A stretch of DNA of 64,000 nt from Brasilonema sennae CENA114. GTDB taxonomy: Bacteria; Cyanobacteriota; Cyanobacteriia; Cyanobacteriales; Nostocaceae. Location of the stretch: positions 1,996,654 to 2,060,653 of the forward strand of contig NZ_CP030118.1 in the NCBI RefSeq assembly GCF_006968745.1, given 5' to 3'. Below, one piece after another: positions 62,141-64,000 of the stretch. The notes beneath the pieces are model-generated. The model was not told the DNA's origin. It saw only the letters and a list, made by a program, of their open reading frames with translations, and did not search any database. A program made the translations under genes and the position numbers. How positions within the stretch are numbered: position 1 is the stretch's first letter; each line of letters begins with the position of its first letter.

Positions 62141-63160
62141 TTGCTAGTAATTATTCGCGATCGCTTCAGGTTCTTTCGACAAAATCGACCAGAACCAACT
62201 ATAATCCATGAACTACAAACAGATTTACTTGATGAATCTACCCTGAATTCAACTTACTTAATTTTGATTGTTGGTTCATGTGCCATTGCTACTTTTGGGT
62301 TACTCAGCAATAGCACTGCGGTGATTATCGGAGCTATGATTGTTGCACCTTTAATGTTACCAATTCGCGGGTTAGCTTTTGGCGCATTGGCGGGTAATGT
62401 TGATTTGTTTCGTAAAGGTTTAATTGCAGTCACAGTTGGAACTCTGTTGGCCATGGCGATCGCGTGCACTTTGGGTTCAATTGTTGGTATTTCCAACTTT
62501 GGTAGCGAAGTTTTAGCACGTTCTCAACCGACTTTGTTAGATTTAGGTATTGCAGTAGCTGCTGGTGCAATTAGTGGTTACGCCAAAGTGGAACCGAAGA
62601 TATCTAGTACTTTAGCAGGAACGGCGATCGCTGTTGCACTAATGCCACCTGTTTGTGTGATTGGTTTGGGTTTATCTCAAGCAAACTGGGCACTTAGTCA
62701 GGGAGCAACTTTACTCTACCTGACAAATCTTTTGGGCATTACTCTTGCTTGTATGTTGACTTTTTTAGTTGTCGGTTATTCTCCATTAGGAAGAGCTAAA
62801 ACACCTATTATTTTAACCCTAGTTTTTACAGGTGCATTGCTCATTCCTCTAACAGTCAGTTTTGGTAGATTAGTCCAACAAGCGCGGTTAGAAAACAGTG
62901 TCAAAAAAGCATTATTGAATCGAACTGTTACCTTTCAGCGCCTAAATTTAATTGAAAGCGACACTAACTGGTTAACTAATCCGCCTGAAGTACGATTAAG
63001 TGTGCGGGCAAAAGAACCTGTGACACCTAAACAAGTAAGATTGTTAGAAGAATTTTTGTCAAAAGAAATGGGACGACCATTTCGGTTAATATTTGAAGTT
63101 GGACAAGTTAAAGAAATTACAACAGATACCCCAGCTTCTGATGTCAACGAGAGTAATTGA
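62141..63160 (+). CDS. DUF389 membrane protein (TIGR00341-like)
   Basis: This 339-aa protein has six to eight TM helices with LLSNSTAVIIGAMIVAPLML and GNVDLFRKGLIAVTVGTLLA, AGTAIAVALMPPVCVIGLGL and LGITLACMLTFLVVGY, the DUF389 core. A soluble C-terminal part (residues 250-339) follows. The start is a TTG (62141) after weak GAGG; ATG downstream is far into the protein. The function of this family is unknown. It lies 167 bp after MscS, perhaps in one membrane-stress group. Confidence 0.88.
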   Translation: MLVIIRDRFRFFRQNRPEPTIIHELQTDLLDESTLNSTYLILIVGSCAIATFGLLSNSTAVIIGAMIVAPLMLPIRGLAFGALAGNVDLFRKGLIAVTVGTLLAMAIACTLGSIVGISNFGSEVLARSQPTLLDLGIAVAAGAISGYAKVEPKISSTLAGTAIAVALMPPVCVIGLGLSQANWALSQGATLLYLTNLLGITLACMLTFLVVGYSPLGRAKTPIILTLVFTGALLIPLTVSFGRLVQQARLENSVKKALLNRTVTFQRLNLIESDTNWLTNPPEVRLSVRAKEPVTPKQVRLLEEFLSKEMGRPFRLIFEVGQVKEITTDTPASDVNESN

Positions 63161-63540
63161 GGCAGAATTCTTCTAGGTAAAATTTGTGGGATAGGAGAAG
63201 CGATGGACTACTGCAAGTCCGTGAAGTGTAAATAATAAAAGCTCAAAGCCAGATACAAATCCCTTTTTACTTGTAACTTAAGAATTGCTGTTGTAAATCC
63301 TTTCCTTCACCCAATTCCGAAAATTCCGCGTCATTCCCATCACCCCAATTCTTTGACTTTCCTCTAAAAATTGAGGAATTTTGATAAAAGAAAGAACTAT
63401 CTTCTATAAATATAGGCTATTCTGAAAATCAGTAACCGCATTTGGTTGTCCATACAAATAGAGGAGAGAAGGTCGAAATTGTTAGTGCTAGAGTTGTTAC
63501 AAAACTAAACTAACACTATGAAAATACCAACAATAAATCT
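63161..63540. other. Gene-free stretch with the second 30-bp element
   Basis: No gene is seen in 380 bp. It contains the 30-bp element at 63391-63420 shared with 56844-56873 and leads to the small antitoxin-like gene at 63541. Confidence 0.5.
63391..63420 (+). promoter_or_regulatory. Second copy of the 30-bp upstream element
   Basis: This copy differs from 56844-56873 at only two of 30 bases. The ends AAAGAACTAT and TATAGGCTAT are identical in both. It precedes a toxin-antitoxin operon here and the NTPase/TPR operon there. Confidence 0.45.
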
Positions 63541-63762
63541 ATGAAAAGTGAACAAAAAAACTTGACTTACGAAATTGAAGTTAAACCAGGGGAAAAATTG
63601 AATCTCCCAGAATCATTACTGGAAAGTGTGGGTGCAGGACACTGGATCATAACTATCCAACAAAAAGCAAAAGAACCTGTAAATACCCGTAGCCATGATG
63701 CATTTTTGAAAGGCTACGCACCAGAAGACGAAGGACTATATGACGACTATCCAACCAGGTGA
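63541..63762 (+). CDS. Small antitoxin-like protein
   Basis: This 73-aa protein has an early part (YEIEVKPGEKLNLPESLLES) with a short beta-strand layout like an AbrB/MazE-type protein, followed by HDAFLKGYAPEDEGLYDDYP, an acidic tail suited to bind a toxin. It overlaps the next, PemK-like gene by 23 bp. Assignment as an antitoxin rests mainly on that arrangement. Confidence 0.65.
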   Translation: MKSEQKNLTYEIEVKPGEKLNLPESLLESVGAGHWIITIQQKAKEPVNTRSHDAFLKGYAPEDEGLYDDYPTR

Positions 63763-64000
63763 ATTTTGGGTAGCAGACATTCTATTCACAAGCGGTGGCG
63801 GTTCTAAAAAGCGCCCAATACTCATATTGTGGTTAGATGGAGATGATGTTGTAGCAGCAGTCGTCACATCAGCCAAACCACGTACACAGACTGATGTACC
63901 TCTTAATGATTGGGCTGCAAGTGGTCTACGTGTTACTTCAACTGTGCGTCTATCTCGACTGGACTGTCTAGAAAAGTCTTTGTTGCTTGTGAAGATTGGG
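63740..64000 (+). CDS. PemK/MazF-like toxin, cut off by the window end
   Basis: From ATG 63740 the frame reads MTTIQPGEFWVADILFTSGG and GSKKRPILILWLDGDDVVAA, then VVTSAKPRTQTDVPL and ASGLRVTSTVRLSRLDCLEK, matching the PemK/MazF fold (Lys-Arg-Pro segment, R in the second half). It stays open to the window edge, so 87 codons are visible and the C-terminus is missing. It is the toxin partner of the overlapping small gene. Confidence 0.8.
   Translation, partial: MTTIQPGEFWVADILFTSGGGSKKRPILILWLDGDDVVAAVVTSAKPRTQTDVPLNDWAASGLRVTSTVRLSRLDCLEKSLLLVKIG

Overview
The window is chromosomal DNA of a filamentous, very probably heterocyst-forming cyanobacterium (Nostocales). Four things point there: HIP1 palindromes (GCGATCGC) throughout; a petN gene for the cytochrome b6f complex, a carboxysome-type shell gene, a beta-carotene ketolase and a high-light-inducible protein; the gene order fbp-tal-zwf-opcA, which is typical of heterocystous cyanobacteria; and an adenosylcobalamin-dependent ribonucleotide reductase. 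No tRNA, rRNA or CRISPR array was seen. Species cannot be fixed from the sequence alone.

Layout. 1-2.9 kb: pntAA (cut by the window edge), pntAB and pntB, the proton-translocating transhydrogenase. 2.9-8.5 kb: a mobile-element-rich stretch with a decayed IS630-type element, a ParDE pair, a radical-SAM gene fragment cut by a decayed IS4-like element, a MazEF-like pair, petN with a small partner, and an orphan TnpB-type right end. 8.5-13.4 kb: a membrane protein, a CYP110-like P450 directly followed by a BMC shell gene, and a pstS-like gene split by an element carrying tnpB and a small ribbon-helix-helix (RHH) gene. 13.6-21.3 kb: an IS630-type MITE, cobB, then opcA, zwf, tal and fbp (all minus strand), the oxidative pentose phosphate module that makes NADPH for dark and heterocyst metabolism. 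21.8-26.6 kb: an RRM protein, nrdJ interrupted by an apparent group I intron, and an FMN-binding oxidase-like gene. 26.7-31.5 kb: AraC regulator, TonB-dependent receptor and a PepSY remnant (siderophore/iron uptake). 31.7-44.7 kb: cysE, an integrase remnant, a DUF3352 lipoprotein, rhodanese, hrcA, two tandem membrane paralogues, HxlR regulator, isochorismatase-like hydrolase, GNAT, crtW, hli and an SDR. 44.7-48.4 kb: a second tnpB element, itself split by a 2.2-kb group II intron with an intact reverse transcriptase. 48.4-56.3 kb: housekeeping genes (SRPBCC, CPXCG protein, B12/radical SAM protein, SemiSWEET, aroC, cofG) and a 1.1-kb mini-transposon-like cassette carrying a nucleotidyltransferase. 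56.3-64 kb: an accessory tract with four toxin-antitoxin loci (two with broken toxins), a two-gene P-loop NTPase/TPR module, MscS and DUF389 membrane proteins.

How it fits together. Energy and redox genes (pnt, zwf/opcA/tal/fbp, petN) form the conserved framework. Between them lie many mobile elements, several nested: a short palindromic repeat inside an IS, a group II intron inside tnpB, and a tnpB element inside pstS. A family of short palindromic repeats has entered several coding sequences, sometimes in frame. The most notable observations are the group I intron in the nrdJ active-site codons, the exact reconstruction of the pstS insertion, which shows that the RHH gene travels with tnpB, the inverted-repeat cassette around the nucleotidyltransferase, and the NTPase/TPR pair in the toxin-antitoxin tract.
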